A stretch of 64,000 bases of DNA from Armillaria gallica (taxonomy: Eukaryota; Basidiomycota; Agaricomycetes; Agaricales; Physalacriaceae): assembly GCA_037576215.1 (NCBI GenBank), contig JBANDB010000011.1:496001-560000 (forward strand), in the 5' to 3' direction. Below the pieces are notes generated by a model that worked only from the letters and a program-made list of their open reading frames with translations, ran no database searches and was not told the origin of the DNA. The translations under genes and the position numbers were made by a program. Shown here one piece after another: positions 53,460 to 64,000 of the stretch (its first letter is position 1; each line of letters begins with the position of its first letter).

Positions 53460-53559
53460 ATTACCTGACCTATCTAAAGAATTGATCTCCTGCATATCAG
53501 AGAGCGGAATGCTGATATCCTGTAGGAAATACTTTAGAAGACGCTGATATGATGCTTGA

Positions 53560-55450
53560 TACTAGTAGGCTAGTGCACATACCGTTACTGCACTGTGTTC
53601 TTCGGAGTCGTTAGGTGCAAACTGGAGAACAGCGGGACCCGAATGCCCAATATGCTCTGTGTTTGACTTGTTCGATGAATGTCGAGGTCGGTAATTGAAC
53701 CTAGCGGAGGTCAACTTCAGGTGAAAAAAACAAAGCAAAAACAAAGACGACGCACATGGCAAGCAGCGAGTTAATATAGACTATGCATGCATATTAGTTA
53801 GCCAGTTTTGGGGGGTTAATAAGGACTACTGACGTTTGTGTAATATAAAATCGATGGCAATGAAGATCAGAGTCTTGGGCCTCGCAATAAACTACAGGTC
53901 TTTGTGAGATTTTGGATAGGGTCAAGTTGATATTCAGCAAACCGTGAAGATAGAGAACAACGAACATGCACTATTGTTGTCATCAGGAATAATGGAGACT
54001 ATATTGAAGCGAATATCTTCACCTTATAGCCAACCCTGATACGAGAACAAGTCGCATTAGACCAAGAAGTAGGTCAGCCTTTCTAGTACAAGTGAATCAG
54101 CGAGGATTCGAAGGTCTTTGTGACGAAGTAACACACGAAGAAAAATGCATTCCCGCCCTGATCTTGTGGAGGTAATAGCACATCATGAGAGCTATGATGA
54201 GGTCTCCCGTGATGATAATGGAGTAAAAAGTGTAAATAGATGCCTATATCGTTGCGTGAGAATCCGCGTCCTTCCAACATTAAGGAAAATGATGCACATT
54301 GGACTCCGCAGAGATGGACACCAAACTCCGCACCACATAACTGTAAAGAACTATTGTGAGTCGTATATGTAGCGACAAAGGGTTGCTTACAAATCATAGG
54401 ATAGATCTGACACATGTCATTCAGAGAAGTCGAAATGAGAGTGAGATCGGTGACTTACGTGTTGCAGTACCTGAAGGAAAGATGGCCGCGTAAGTAGGGA
54501 AAATAATTGAAAGGAGATGCACAACGGTATCACCAAACGAGGCTGCCACAGCAAGAAACTATCTAATAGTAAGGGATTGTAGGAGATCCCACTATTCAAC
54601 AGAATACTTACCACGGACCAAGGAAGGATTTTGTGAAAATGCCGTCCAACTAAGAATGAGTTAAGTCCTGTACCAGTCCATAATGACCAGGAAAATACGC
54701 ACGTTTCCAGAGTCGGATGGCGTATATACTAGGGTTTATGGAAAGAAGAGTTAGTCTTCTCCGTAACAATGACATTGTTCTTACCCTTGGACGAACACAA
54801 TAGTCCACACCTAGGAAAACTACCATTCAGATAAAAAGACTTGAGGCATCAGGACAACACACCTTTACGAGTAATTGCAGCTAGTATACAAGCTATAGTT
54901 AGAGCCGTGTGGTCTGGAATGCATGTTAATTCGCACCCTCATGCTCCTGTAACAGCAAAACAACAGCAAACGCTTAGTGACATCGATAGGGTACCTGCAT
55001 GCTGCATCCGACAACACACCAAATAACATTTTCTTCTAGGGCACCTTGCAAGTTCCCATACATATCTATAAGATAGTGATATAGGGCATGCGTGCCTAGA
55101 GCGACGTGAACAGTGTCAAGGACCCTTTACCAAACACGTTAATATTTCACTATGACCAATAGCTGTGAATGGACAAACCAAAAGAGCGCTACCTATCTCA
55201 TTTGTATCAGCACAAATTATAATCCTAATCCCGAACAACGTACAGAATAACGGTAGAGTAACCAGTCGTTAGGGTACCTCTTGTAGTAGATGAGCACCTG
55301 TAAATTCATTATGCCGAATAAACTGCCAAATGAATGAAAACACGTTTTCGCAAGCAAGGATACATACATGGCGCCTATGGTTGTACCAACAAGGAGACCC
55401 CCGAATGTGTCCCCGAGCGAAGGAATGACTGGCGAAGGTTGCGACGACAT
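53560..55450 (-). CDS. DUF6534-family multi-pass membrane protein, at least nine exons
   Basis: The start is MSSQPSPVIPSLGDTFGGLL at 55450. Exons that join cleanly in frame are 55368-55450, 55244-55322, a 14-nt micro-exon 55179-55192, 54995-55124, 54785-54810, 54703-54728, 54612-54649, 54459-54558, 54137-54340 and 54023-54082. Further pieces lead to about 53560. Joined products show the family signature: LVGTTIGAILFGIMNLQ, YYKRYPNDW, FWVLDTVHVALGTHALYHYL, YAIRLWKLGRHFHKILPW, IIALMMCYYLHKIR and LMRLVLVSGLA. These are hydrophobic helices of a seven-helix-like protein expanded in Agaricomycetes and of unknown function. The link between 54995 and 54810 is not resolved, so a damaged middle cannot be excluded. 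Confidence 0.75.
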
Positions 55451-55459
55451 TGCAGGTTA

Positions 55460-57240
55460 CAAGGAAGGTGTTGAGGGAAGCTCTGGGACGTCAGCTTATA
55501 TATGGGTAGGCCGAACCAAAACAGCAATATGACTAGCGCCAAATCATCGACTTGGCGTCGACAATACGTCATGTTAGTTCTTGATGTCTAGATGTCAACA
55601 CTGTTCATTCCCCGTCCTCCGTCGTCTGTCAGTGTATCTTGCATCTGATTGGTGCTTCCATTCCCAAATCGCAACCCTTCAAATACAGTTTGAATGAGAC
55701 TGAATATACATCAACGTCGCCATATGGGGCAGCGAGTTTCAGCCCCATAGTGAAACATTGTTACTTTAGTCCGAAGTATGGACAACACTGCTAGGAATCT
55801 TTGCTAAGGAAGCCAGTCAGAGGTAGATCACCAGCAATCATCAGGAACGCACCAAACGGCGGTCATTGATCGGGTAATAGGCTACATCCCATTCCCTTGT
55901 CTGATAGCTAAACTTTATTATGAAACCTGGATGTAGAACGTTAGCTCGGGACCTTACTAATACGAGGATGTCAACTGACAGCAAGACGTTTCAGAGAAAC
56001 TAAGATAAGACCGGTGTCGAGACTTGGTGACGCCCTTCGCAGGATGGGATCTTGTGACGATTGCGGGATCATTCTAGCTATGTGAAGTAAATATAATTCC
56101 AATGGAAGATATAAGTGAAACACTGGTGAATCTGATCAAATTATGATGAAGTGGTGGGTCATCGCGGAGCGTGGCAGGTCCGAGTCTTGCTTGACTATGG
56201 GAGGGGACATCCAGAAAGGAATACTCCTAGTATAAGTCTTGGGACTTTCCAGCTCGAGACTCTGCTCGGAAGTGTGCCATTCTACTATGACAAGGCAGCA
56301 ACTTGCTTGAACTTAAAAGGCCGTCCGGTGGCAAGCCACGGCACATATGGGTCTGAAGGCAAGGATGACCAAAGGATGACACCCTCGGAGGCGTGTTGGA
56401 TTTATGGAGAAGTATACTGTGGAAGTCGGACGGGTACTACCGTACTATTTCGTTCAAATTGAACATGACGTGTCACAGAGGCCCCGTTCGAGTTAGAAAA
56501 ACTACTATTGGTCACGCATCACGAGGGTTCGAATTTTTTCGTCGGTCACACATCCTCGATGCGCGTTCGAATTGGTCCAAACGCGTCACGCATCACACCA
56601 TCGAATTGAACGAAATAGTACAGTATCAACTTAACAACTAGGGGTTATGCCTAGCCTGTCGCTCCCACAAATGCGGCATTCCCAGCCATGATCCCAGCTA
56701 TTGCGTGCCCACTGAGAGATGAGTCTTGATGAATGCGGTAAGGTCAAAGCTGAGGTGGCGCTCGCGGGGACGTATTCCGTAAGCAATATGCTTGATATGG
56801 AAGACGGTGTCGATTTTAAGAGCGACTGAGACTCTGAACTACTGGTTACGTTCGCGGTCATTAATGTACAGTGTGTAAAATGATTATTTCCATCAGCAGC
56901 ACTGGCTCAGGCCTGTTTACAATTGTTTGCGGGAAAATGTTCTGTCATTTTGATATCGGAATGGAGGAAGCCCGCTGAAAATAGATCCAACATCCCAGAA
57001 CCTGTGGCATAGGTTAGACTGTATTTGAGTCAATGACATCGGGATCTAGGTGTACCATCAACGTACCATGATCCATTATAGCAGTCGTTATGGATTTTCA
57101 AGTTATTATTGCATACCGCAGTTTGTATGTCACTCGTAATTCTGAGGATAGAAAATTTGATGAAGTCGGGGGCCATCGCAAGCGTGGCAAGTCCGAGTCC
57201 TTGATCAATTTTGGGAATCCATGGCAAAGCTGAAGGTGCC
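55460..57240. other. Gene-poor stretch with small repeats
   Basis: I see no convincing gene. A segment at about 56138-56200 (GATGAAGTGGTGGGTCATCG) recurs imperfectly at 57158-57213 (GATGAAGTCGGGGGCCATCG), both followed by GTCCGAGTC. On the minus strand near 57160-57220 a frame reads WIPKIDQGLGLATLAMAPDF. These may be traces of an old transposon whose two ends or copies lie 1 kb apart. Confidence 0.4.
56443..56620. mobile_element. 178-bp MITE-like element
   Basis: The ends are inverted repeats beginning TACTATTTCGTTCAA (perfect over 15 bases, then imperfect for another 15). The internal sequence is rich in GTCACGCATCAC- and TTCGAATT-type words. It is non-coding. The TA at each end would fit a Tc1/mariner-type target duplication, but I cannot tell whether it belongs to the repeat or the target. 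Confidence 0.6.
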
Positions 57241-57245
57241 ATGGA

Positions 57246-57443
57246 TGCTCGCAAGGATCATAACTAATGTGTATTACTAAAACCAAATACATCACTGTCA
57301 AAAATGGGGGCATTAGATATTGGAAGGGGATGGAGGCATGGTGTATGGCTCGTACATGTACGGGACAGGTTGCAGAGCTGTGAGGTCATGTCAGACGAAG
57401 CACTCCAGAATCATGCGCAGACGTGCGAGTGAGGATTGAAGCT
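57246..57443. repeat. 198-bp dispersed repeat, copy 2
   Basis: This is nearly identical to 2219-2416 (fewer than ten differences by eye), in the same orientation and ending at the same AGGATTGAAGCTT. It is much more similar than any other duplicated sequence in the window apart from the LTRs. Confidence 0.6.
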
Positions 57444-57449
57444 TAAAAA

Positions 57450-59900
57450 TCCAGCTTTACCTCCGCCCATCATCAAGACAGACGGCAAATCAAATCATTG
57501 CCACCCCCGCGAAGCTCAAACGTAGTATCTTATAGCTTTCATTTAGCTCCTCCGCCTCCCTGCAGCGAAGACGTTGAACGTGGAGTGAACGAAAGCCGTC
57601 CTCCTTATACCGGTAGGTTACTGTTCTTTCTTCCTAGCACTCCTTCGATTAGCTCATTCTACAGCAAATCCCGTTTGTTTTACAGTTCCCAGGGAAACTA
57701 CAGAGTAAATCCTGACCAGATTGAACAGTTTACAAAATACGTGCTCGCTTAGAGCTTATCAATGAACATCAGTCTCGTCATCTTGGTGCGTCTAAGTACT
57801 ACCTTATCTTAGAATACCTAATTATAATTTGTCCGAACCATACTTTGATATTCTATCTTAGCTATTGTCCTCGCCCGTCACCTCCACGAAAGGACGAGAC
57901 ATCAGCTCATCCGCGACGGCCTTACCAACTCGCCGTTTTAACCCGCTAGAGCACCCGTGAATATTCTGCTCTGCTGGGGGCCATATCAAACGACGGGGAC
58001 GGTCTGCAATGTTAGAAGGAGAAGGCGATTACCATTCACTGCATGCAGCTCAAGAAGTCGTTATATTGTACTATCGATGTAGATAAATCGGTGAGAAACC
58101 CTCATCTCCGAGGTATCAAGCTGCCTGATTTTTGTTTAGGGACCGCCATAGCTTACGGCCATTGGGTTGTCGGGTTGAATGGGCCGAGTTGCAGGATGGT
58201 ATGAGAGAATTTTTGGGATAAGGCGCCTCTCTCTTTATTCTCTTTGTTATTTTGTGATTTAGCGTGTGATGGTCTCTGTAGGGATCCGCCGCCAAATGAT
58301 CAAATTTAAAGTCCCCATCCCTTATTATATGTTCTGTCTAACGAGCTTAAGCTTCAGCAGCTCCGTGTACACTTCTGCAACCCTAACTCGGATTATAGAG
58401 CACCATGCTCTGACATTGAATGAACCTTTCCTTTTCGCTTTCATGTTCCGAGTGTGCTGCAAGGGTAAATATCTGCTGAAGGTCAGGAGTCGATTGCACC
58501 CATTCTGTTTTCCTGTTTTTATCGAAGCCTGAGTAGAGGACGCGATTAAAAAAGTAACCTTCTGTGATAGGTTTCTCCTTATTGCGATGGATCCTCTGCT
58601 TTTCGAAGATTTTCTTTCAGTTTACCTTGGACCTTCAGGTAAATAGAGCGAGCCATAAAAGCCACCGCAAGAGATGACGGAGGTACGTAATCTATTAGCA
58701 ATGTTCAAGTACGAAGGGGATACATTAGGCCTTTCACTCTCCAAGGCACCAGGGTTCGGAACCGGCGCTTCAACCTTGTCAGCATTGCACAGGTGACGAT
58801 AACATACAGTCCCAGCCTTTTGATCCATCGATCTCAGCGCTAATTATCACTACTAGCTTGAAGTCAACAACTCGACGCGTTCGCCGAGACGCGTCGACCA
58901 TTCAATCACGTGGTACGTGTCTGGCTTCCATTTTCGGAAACCCGCCTTTCCCTCTGTCCACCACCTCGCCTACGTCGTTCTCATAAGTTTGCTTCAGGCT
59001 CATCTGATACGCCCGAAATCGATAGTCGCCGTGCACTCCTTGTCGATACTAGTGTTTGATGGAGGCAGAGAGCGGATTCAGTGAGGTATTCATGGATCGG
59101 TGCTCGTGCGTCTTTATATTTTCAACCCTACCCTCTCTCCCTTTCTGACCTTGAACTAGCATTATTAAAATATCTATTGGCATCGCTTTTAACATCAAAT
59201 CCGTCTCATCCTGGGAGACGATGTGTTCGACGATTGTGATTATGGTACAATCACGGTGAGTCGTTAGTTACTATTTCTTTCTGTCTTCGTGGGTCGCTGA
59301 TCCTGGTGTAGCGGCCAGCCTTCTCCTCGTGCTCACAAGGATACTTCTGTGGCCTGCTGCCGTTGTGTCGCATAATTCTCCTTGTGTGATAAAGAATGAG
59401 GCCCAAGACGTATCGCTAGCTTGTTGAGGATCTCACATTAAGACGGGACCGTAGATGAATAGTAAGTCGTGCTTCTCTTCCCTACTGTATCTCTCGTCTA
59501 ATCTCGTCTGAGCATCAGGTGTCCTGCATGCATTGATTTGTGAGAGGAAGCTGGTTCTATTATCAGTCCATGAAGGCGTCCTCCGAGCTACGAAACAAGA
59601 GCAAGTTTGAAGTGAGGTTTTTCTCCTCTACTGCGACCCGTCCTAGAGAAGACTGTAGTGTACTCGGGATTACGAGTTCACGAGAATCACGCCTTTGCAT
59701 CCATTTGGAGATCTTTGGGCGTCTACCTCTCGGCAGCGCGGCTGATAGGGACACGCCGGGCTGAGTGTCAATTGTTCGCATTGTTTCAGGCTTACAACGA
59801 CGACAGCAAGATCAAGACCTATTAGCGCAACCCAACATACGTCGGCTCTGGTCGCGTTACTTTTGACAATTGGTATCCTCATTCTATCACGCCTAACTAC
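57450..59900. other. No supportable gene
   Basis: Short frames only (up to 88 codons). The last 200 bases resemble the sequence upstream of HET copy 2 (GGCAGCGCGGCTGATAGG at about 19777 and 59733), so they belong to the HET promoter region or 5' exons. Confidence 0.4.
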
Positions 59901-59930
59901 CAAAGAAAGTTTGGGAACGAAGGCGGAGAT

Positions 59931-61650
59931 ATGAACCAGGTAAGCGTGTAACATTACGCCCTGAAGAATAAGCAATGAAACATGGTAGAAATACAGTCAG
60001 CTCCGCGAGGTCACACTCTCCGCCTCAGACAAGACTGGCCACGCGGAATCAAGCATTCCAGTGCTAAGGCAACGATCTTACACTGGTAGAGACTTAACAT
60101 CCACTACCGCCAACATTCCCTGTGCTGCGCTAGGTGTCAATGGAATGTTGGAGATGCTCAACGCCATCCGCCCTTCAGATAGCACTCTATACAGCGCGTG
60201 CGAGTACTTTGTCGCTGAAAATTACGACCTAGGCACTGCCTACGCCTATTTACGCCCCCATTCTCATAATTTCGATATTGACAGAGATATCACGAAAGCG
60301 CACCAATCCGTTAAAAAGATGCGACGAGATTTGGTCGAGCAGAGAGAGATCGGCGTGGATGCGTCCCCTCGGCGCGTCTGGGATCTGCATGCTAATCGAG
60401 TCGTGCCATACTGGGTTGCCAACGAACTCCCGTTGCCGATATCGCATGCGTGGGTGGCCGATCAGGATCTTAAGAGAGAGATGATGCCCATCAATGGATA
60501 CGAATGGCCTGTGCCAATACCGAAAGACGTTGACCTTGATCTCATCAGGATCGAGATGCTGAACCTCGGTGCCGAGTATGTCTGGTTGGATGTTCTGTAC
60601 CTGCGGCAGGAGGGTCAGGGCGTGGACCCCCGTGGTAATCCAAGCCAGGAGGAGTGGGACCGGAGGGAGGCTCTACGCAAGGAAGAGTGGAAAGTCGATG
60701 TACCAGCAATCGGGTGGCTTTATACATGGACTAACCGAGTGGTCTGTTACTTGAGCGGGCTGGGCCTGCCACTAAGCTTCAAAACCGCTAGCGACTTTGA
60801 GGACGATCGGTGTTGGTTTAATCGAGCTTGGACACTACAGGAGACCCCTCGTAATCCACTTGTTGCGGGGAAAACCTGCGACGATGGCATAATCGACGAA
60901 AGATTTATGACTGAGGAGATGCAATGGAGGTTCAACGAACAACTGGAGTCTTTGAGGCAGATGATGCGGGGAGAACCCTCCCTCTTCATGGTCCTATCGC
61001 AAATGCAGAAACGGAAATCGACCAAACCTGTAGACAAAGTCGCCGCACTGGTATATCTTTTCCACTCCCAGCATATCCCAATATACGACGCCGGCCAGTC
61101 CGAGGAAGATGCTTGGACAGAGCTCATGAATGACATGTCCGGTTGGTTTCGCGCAGAGTTCTTCTTCTTGTACCCTAAACTCGGGAACGGAATCAAATTC
61201 TGGCGACCATCATGGCAGCAGGCAATGGAGGAGATACTTCCCGAGGCACCGCAGGCTTTCAGGAACCTTCCGGATATCCATTGGACTAAGGAAGATAGCG
61301 ACTGGTATTACGGACCTCGTATTGATGCATGCGAAGTGCGGGGATTGGTCGACGCTTCAGATAGACCCCGACACGGAGAGCTAGAAGTCAAAAATAGTGC
61401 AGGGGTGGAGTGCAACTTCAATATTGTCGCTGATCATGCATGTTCAATACATGATGGCCAATATACACTCATAGGTGCCCTTCATCCAACGAGCTTCAAG
61501 ATCAGAGTAATATTCTGGGTTATCGGGAAAATAGAGGGGCATGAAGGGAAATTTAGAAAAGTGTCGGTCTTCAGGATGACGGATTCTTCGGAAGCACATA
61601 AACTTAAGATCCTTAATATATACCAGAACACTAAAACGTTTCTTCTTTGA
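59931..61650 (+). CDS. HET-domain protein, copy 4, intact, about 556 aa
   Basis: The minimal first exon (59931-59939, MNQ) is followed by a 49-nt intron (59940-59988, GTAAGC...TAG) and exon 2 (59989-61650), open throughout. A longer upstream exon is possible because the frame is open back to 59826 without another ATG. The HET landmarks are present: PISHAWVADQD, AEYVWLDVLYLRQE (Tyr replaces the usual Cys) and CWFNRAWTLQE. The C-terminal half (STKPVDKVAALVYLFHSQH, FWRPSWQQAM) ends NIYQNTKTFLL. It is clearly diverged from copy 3, mostly by substitutions with the frame kept, which suggests both are functional. Its role is the same: recognition-triggered incompatibility. Confidence 0.85.
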
Positions 61651-62479
61651 TGTATTTATTTGCCCTTGACGCAAGTCTAATGTCCGGGCATCTCAAGTAT
61701 AAATAGCGCTTTTTTGATAGACGTAGTCGTATACTTCGGCGTTTAGATAAATCTTGGCTCATCATCTGGTCCAGGAAGCATTGACCATCCTAGCGATTCC
61801 ATAAAAATAGGCAGAAATATCAATCGACCCGAGGAGAAATGCCAGAATCAGGCAGTAGATCACCATCAACGAAGGCATGAGGTAGGAATCCCGAGTTTTG
61901 ACGACAAGGACATTGATGAAGGTAAGGAGAAAGGTGGAGTACGTCGTAAACCTCGCCTCTCTAGCCGTCTCTCCCTCTGACGCGGGGAGTCGAGACACAG
62001 GATAATTCGGCAAGTTGCTACTCAGCACTCACGACGAGCCATAGACTTTATCGATAAAGAATAGGACCTGCTTTCACTTTATTATGATATGTAGCAGAAC
62101 GGCAGTAATGTACACACTGAGACCATCCCAGCAAGTCTCAATCAAGGAAAATGCACAAGGTTCATCACAGAGTAAGCTATGGATATATGAAATCATTGTT
62201 GACCATACGTCTATGCTGGCAAATTACGATAATGGCGCTCAAAGCGCAATACAGTCTGGATGGGAGTCAAGTATTTTCAACAGGAACGATGCAAATATGA
62301 TTCAACGTACAAGAATGGCATCCTAGATCCTGATAGATTTTAGATGTTGACCGTAACCTTGGCTGCTGTCGACAACTAAAAGGCCATTGTCAGATGCAAC
62401 ATGAAAGAAGACATACCTAGCTATTCCACTCAAGTCTGTCAGGCGGGAACGACTGACAAAACAGCAAAGTTTATCTGTG

Positions 62480-63560
62480 ATCCTGCTTTACGTGGATACT
62501 GTTTTCGCCATCGATACGAGTAACAGACTCGCAAATAAAATCGGTACAAGGTTCCCGAGATGGTCGCTGATAGCTACGACGAGAGTCAAGGTACACCGCA
62601 GAGGAGGGTAGGATAAAACCGAACACGGTACTGAATCTGGGTCAACGGCGTCGACGCGATATTCTACAAAAGAACATACCGGCATTATAAGGCTTATCTT
62701 GTATCGTGATATTCCCGAACGTCTTTGCTATTATGATATAAAGGAGTTTGTTCTTTCGAGATATTTGTCCTCTCAACGAGGTAGAATTTCCGTGGGATGT
62801 ACCCGAGGCGAAGGCGTTCATGGTCATCTTATCAGAGAACGTGCCAGCGGACCCATGACATCGAGAGTTTAAGTCGCAGAGTCGGACCTAGATATTTTTC
62901 AGTACATCGAATATAATCGAGGACAAGTACACACAGAGTTGGTGAGCACTACCTGATACCTCGACCGTCAGAATTCGAATGAACGTCGGAGACGTGTAGC
63001 GACCGGGGCCTCCGTACCCACATGAGAAAGATAGAGAAGATCTAATATGTGCGCAGGTAAGAGCAGCACCCGGAAACAGAGTAAGCAAACATACCAGGAC
63101 CTCCAAGCGCAATCACATTCTGCAGCCACCCAAAGTGAGAGACTGATGATGCGAGCGACGCTAGTAGCTAGATAGAGTCCAAAATTTCCGAGCGAACGTA
63201 ATTATGCAAAGTATATTTAGCAGAAAGCCTCAGGCTGACCTACCGCGTGCGTATCCCTGTTGACGTTTGTACGGGGAAAGGCTTCTGCCGCGCATCCAAT
63301 GGTTTCACGGCTGCATACAATAGTCAGAGAAGGGAATAAAAATGGGCAAACACACACATACGATCCGGTCGGTGTAGAAGCACATAACAGGCCACATACA
63401 AATGGTACGCTGTCGCCCCCGCATCCTTATGGCTGGAACTATTGTCGGTGTCGGTGCTGGTAGTGGTGGTTCACGTCAAGGGCCGTGACGCGAATATCAC
63501 CCATATTCGGATTCCGGACTTCCGGTCCGTGCCAATAGCACGTGGACGCACGACTTCTGT
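62480..63560 (-). pseudogene. Family X remnant, copy 5
   Basis: Minus-strand blocks match X: near 63.5 kb RPEVRNPNMGDIRVTALD (the GWIFDIYAVSLDGE exon of copy 1), near 63.0-63.1 kb a hydrophobic exon (VCLLTLFPGAALTCAHIRSS), and the intron-flanking TTTTTCAGTACATCGAATATAA-type segment near 62900. Other exons are absent or unrecognisable. It lies left of HET copy 5, keeping the X-HET order. Confidence 0.35.
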
Positions 63561-63959
63561 AAAAGCGATACGTATTACGAGCCATCCTAGTAATCCTTAC
63601 CTACTCAACGTCACCCATCATTCTAGCCTACACTTCGGGACATGCATCTCCTGCTTCTTACCACGTCAACGCCACATTTGAGACCTATTAGCGGGACTGA
63701 GCCCTTGCTACGATCGTACATCAGCCGTTACTGCAATTTGGGTGCCTGGTAGTGTCTGGTCGCCTTAATTTTGATGATTCATATCTTGAAATCTTCATCC
63801 TATCATGGCGGATACATACTCAGCAAGTAAGATCAGGCGAGGATGCTTGATCAGGAAGATGAGGAAGTTAATATGGACAGAGGGGGTTATAAGGACGAGG
63901 AAGAGCTACAAGTAAGCACGTAACAGCATGCGCAGAAACGCAAGCAATAACACACGGAG

Positions 63960-64000
63960 TCCCCGGACCAGCCACGTGGAATCAAGCACTGCAGTCTAGA
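63960..64000 (+). pseudogene. HET copy 5, extreme 5' end, cut by the window
   Basis: A GTAAGCACG donor (63912) and an acceptor about 48 nt on (ends 63959) match the intron found before every HET copy. The bases after it (GCCACGTGGAATCAAGCACT) match GCCACGCGGAATCAAGCATT of copy 4. Compared with copy 4 one base is missing just before the window ends, which creates TAG in the copy-4 frame, so this copy is probably broken unless it uses a different frame. Confidence 0.5.

Noticed and set aside
56151..56462. 103-codon plus-strand frame as a gene
   Set aside because: The only similar sequence (57158-57213) covers just its first 20 codons and does not keep the frame. It shows no domain or intron signals.
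56520..56540. GGTTCGAATT near 56526 as a possible tRNA T-loop
   Set aside because: No acceptor stem, D arm or anticodon arm can be folded around it, and it lies inside a MITE-like element.

Overview
The window looks like chromosomal DNA of a basidiomycete fungus, most likely an Agaricomycete. Three things support this: intron-rich genes with very short introns (about 45-56 nt), a DUF6534-type multi-pass membrane protein gene (a family known from mushroom-forming fungi), and basidiomycete-style HET (heterokaryon incompatibility) domain proteins. There is no operon structure, tRNA, rRNA or CRISPR array that I can see.

The backbone of the window is a degenerate tandem array. A module of roughly 10-11 kb recurs: an unrecognised multi-exon minus-strand gene (family X), a plus-strand HET gene, and a second small minus-strand gene (family Y). 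HET copies lie at 11.8-13.6 kb (2-nt frameshift), 20.0-21.2 kb (broken, and split by a retrotransposon), 46.9-48.8 kb (intact), 59.9-61.7 kb (intact) and at the right edge (only its start is visible). X material occurs at 6.7-10.5, about 18.2, 27-30.4, 40.2-45.5, 51.7-52.6 and 62.5-63.5 kb. Y material occurs at 15.2-16.3, 30.8-31.1 plus 39.5-39.7, and 50.1-51.2 kb.

Three transposons have landed in the array, and each insertion can be resolved to the base. A full-length Ty1/copia element (21191-26420, minus strand, identical 277-bp LTRs, target duplication CGAAC) sits in HET copy 2. A full-length Ty3/gypsy chromovirus (31073-39534, minus strand, 365-bp LTRs with two differences, target duplication TGCTC) sits in a Y copy. 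A 1.67-kb AT-rich element with 25-bp terminal inverted repeats and a GTCGGC duplication (40579-42249) sits in an X copy and itself contains a 507-bp hairpin element.

The gypsy element is the most unusual object. Its primer-binding site matches the predicted 5' end of its own transcript (Tf1-like self-priming). Upstream of gag it carries an extra 385-codon reading frame with a predicted membrane helix that overlaps the annotated gag frame by about 1 kb. The nucleocapsid zinc knuckle lies in the -1 frame just past the gag stop.

Outside the array, the left 1.4 kb holds one or two small multi-exon minus-strand genes, 53.5-55.5 kb holds the DUF6534 gene, and the remaining stretches (2.4-5.6, 17.2-18.2, 55.5-59.9 kb) show only repeats and gene debris.
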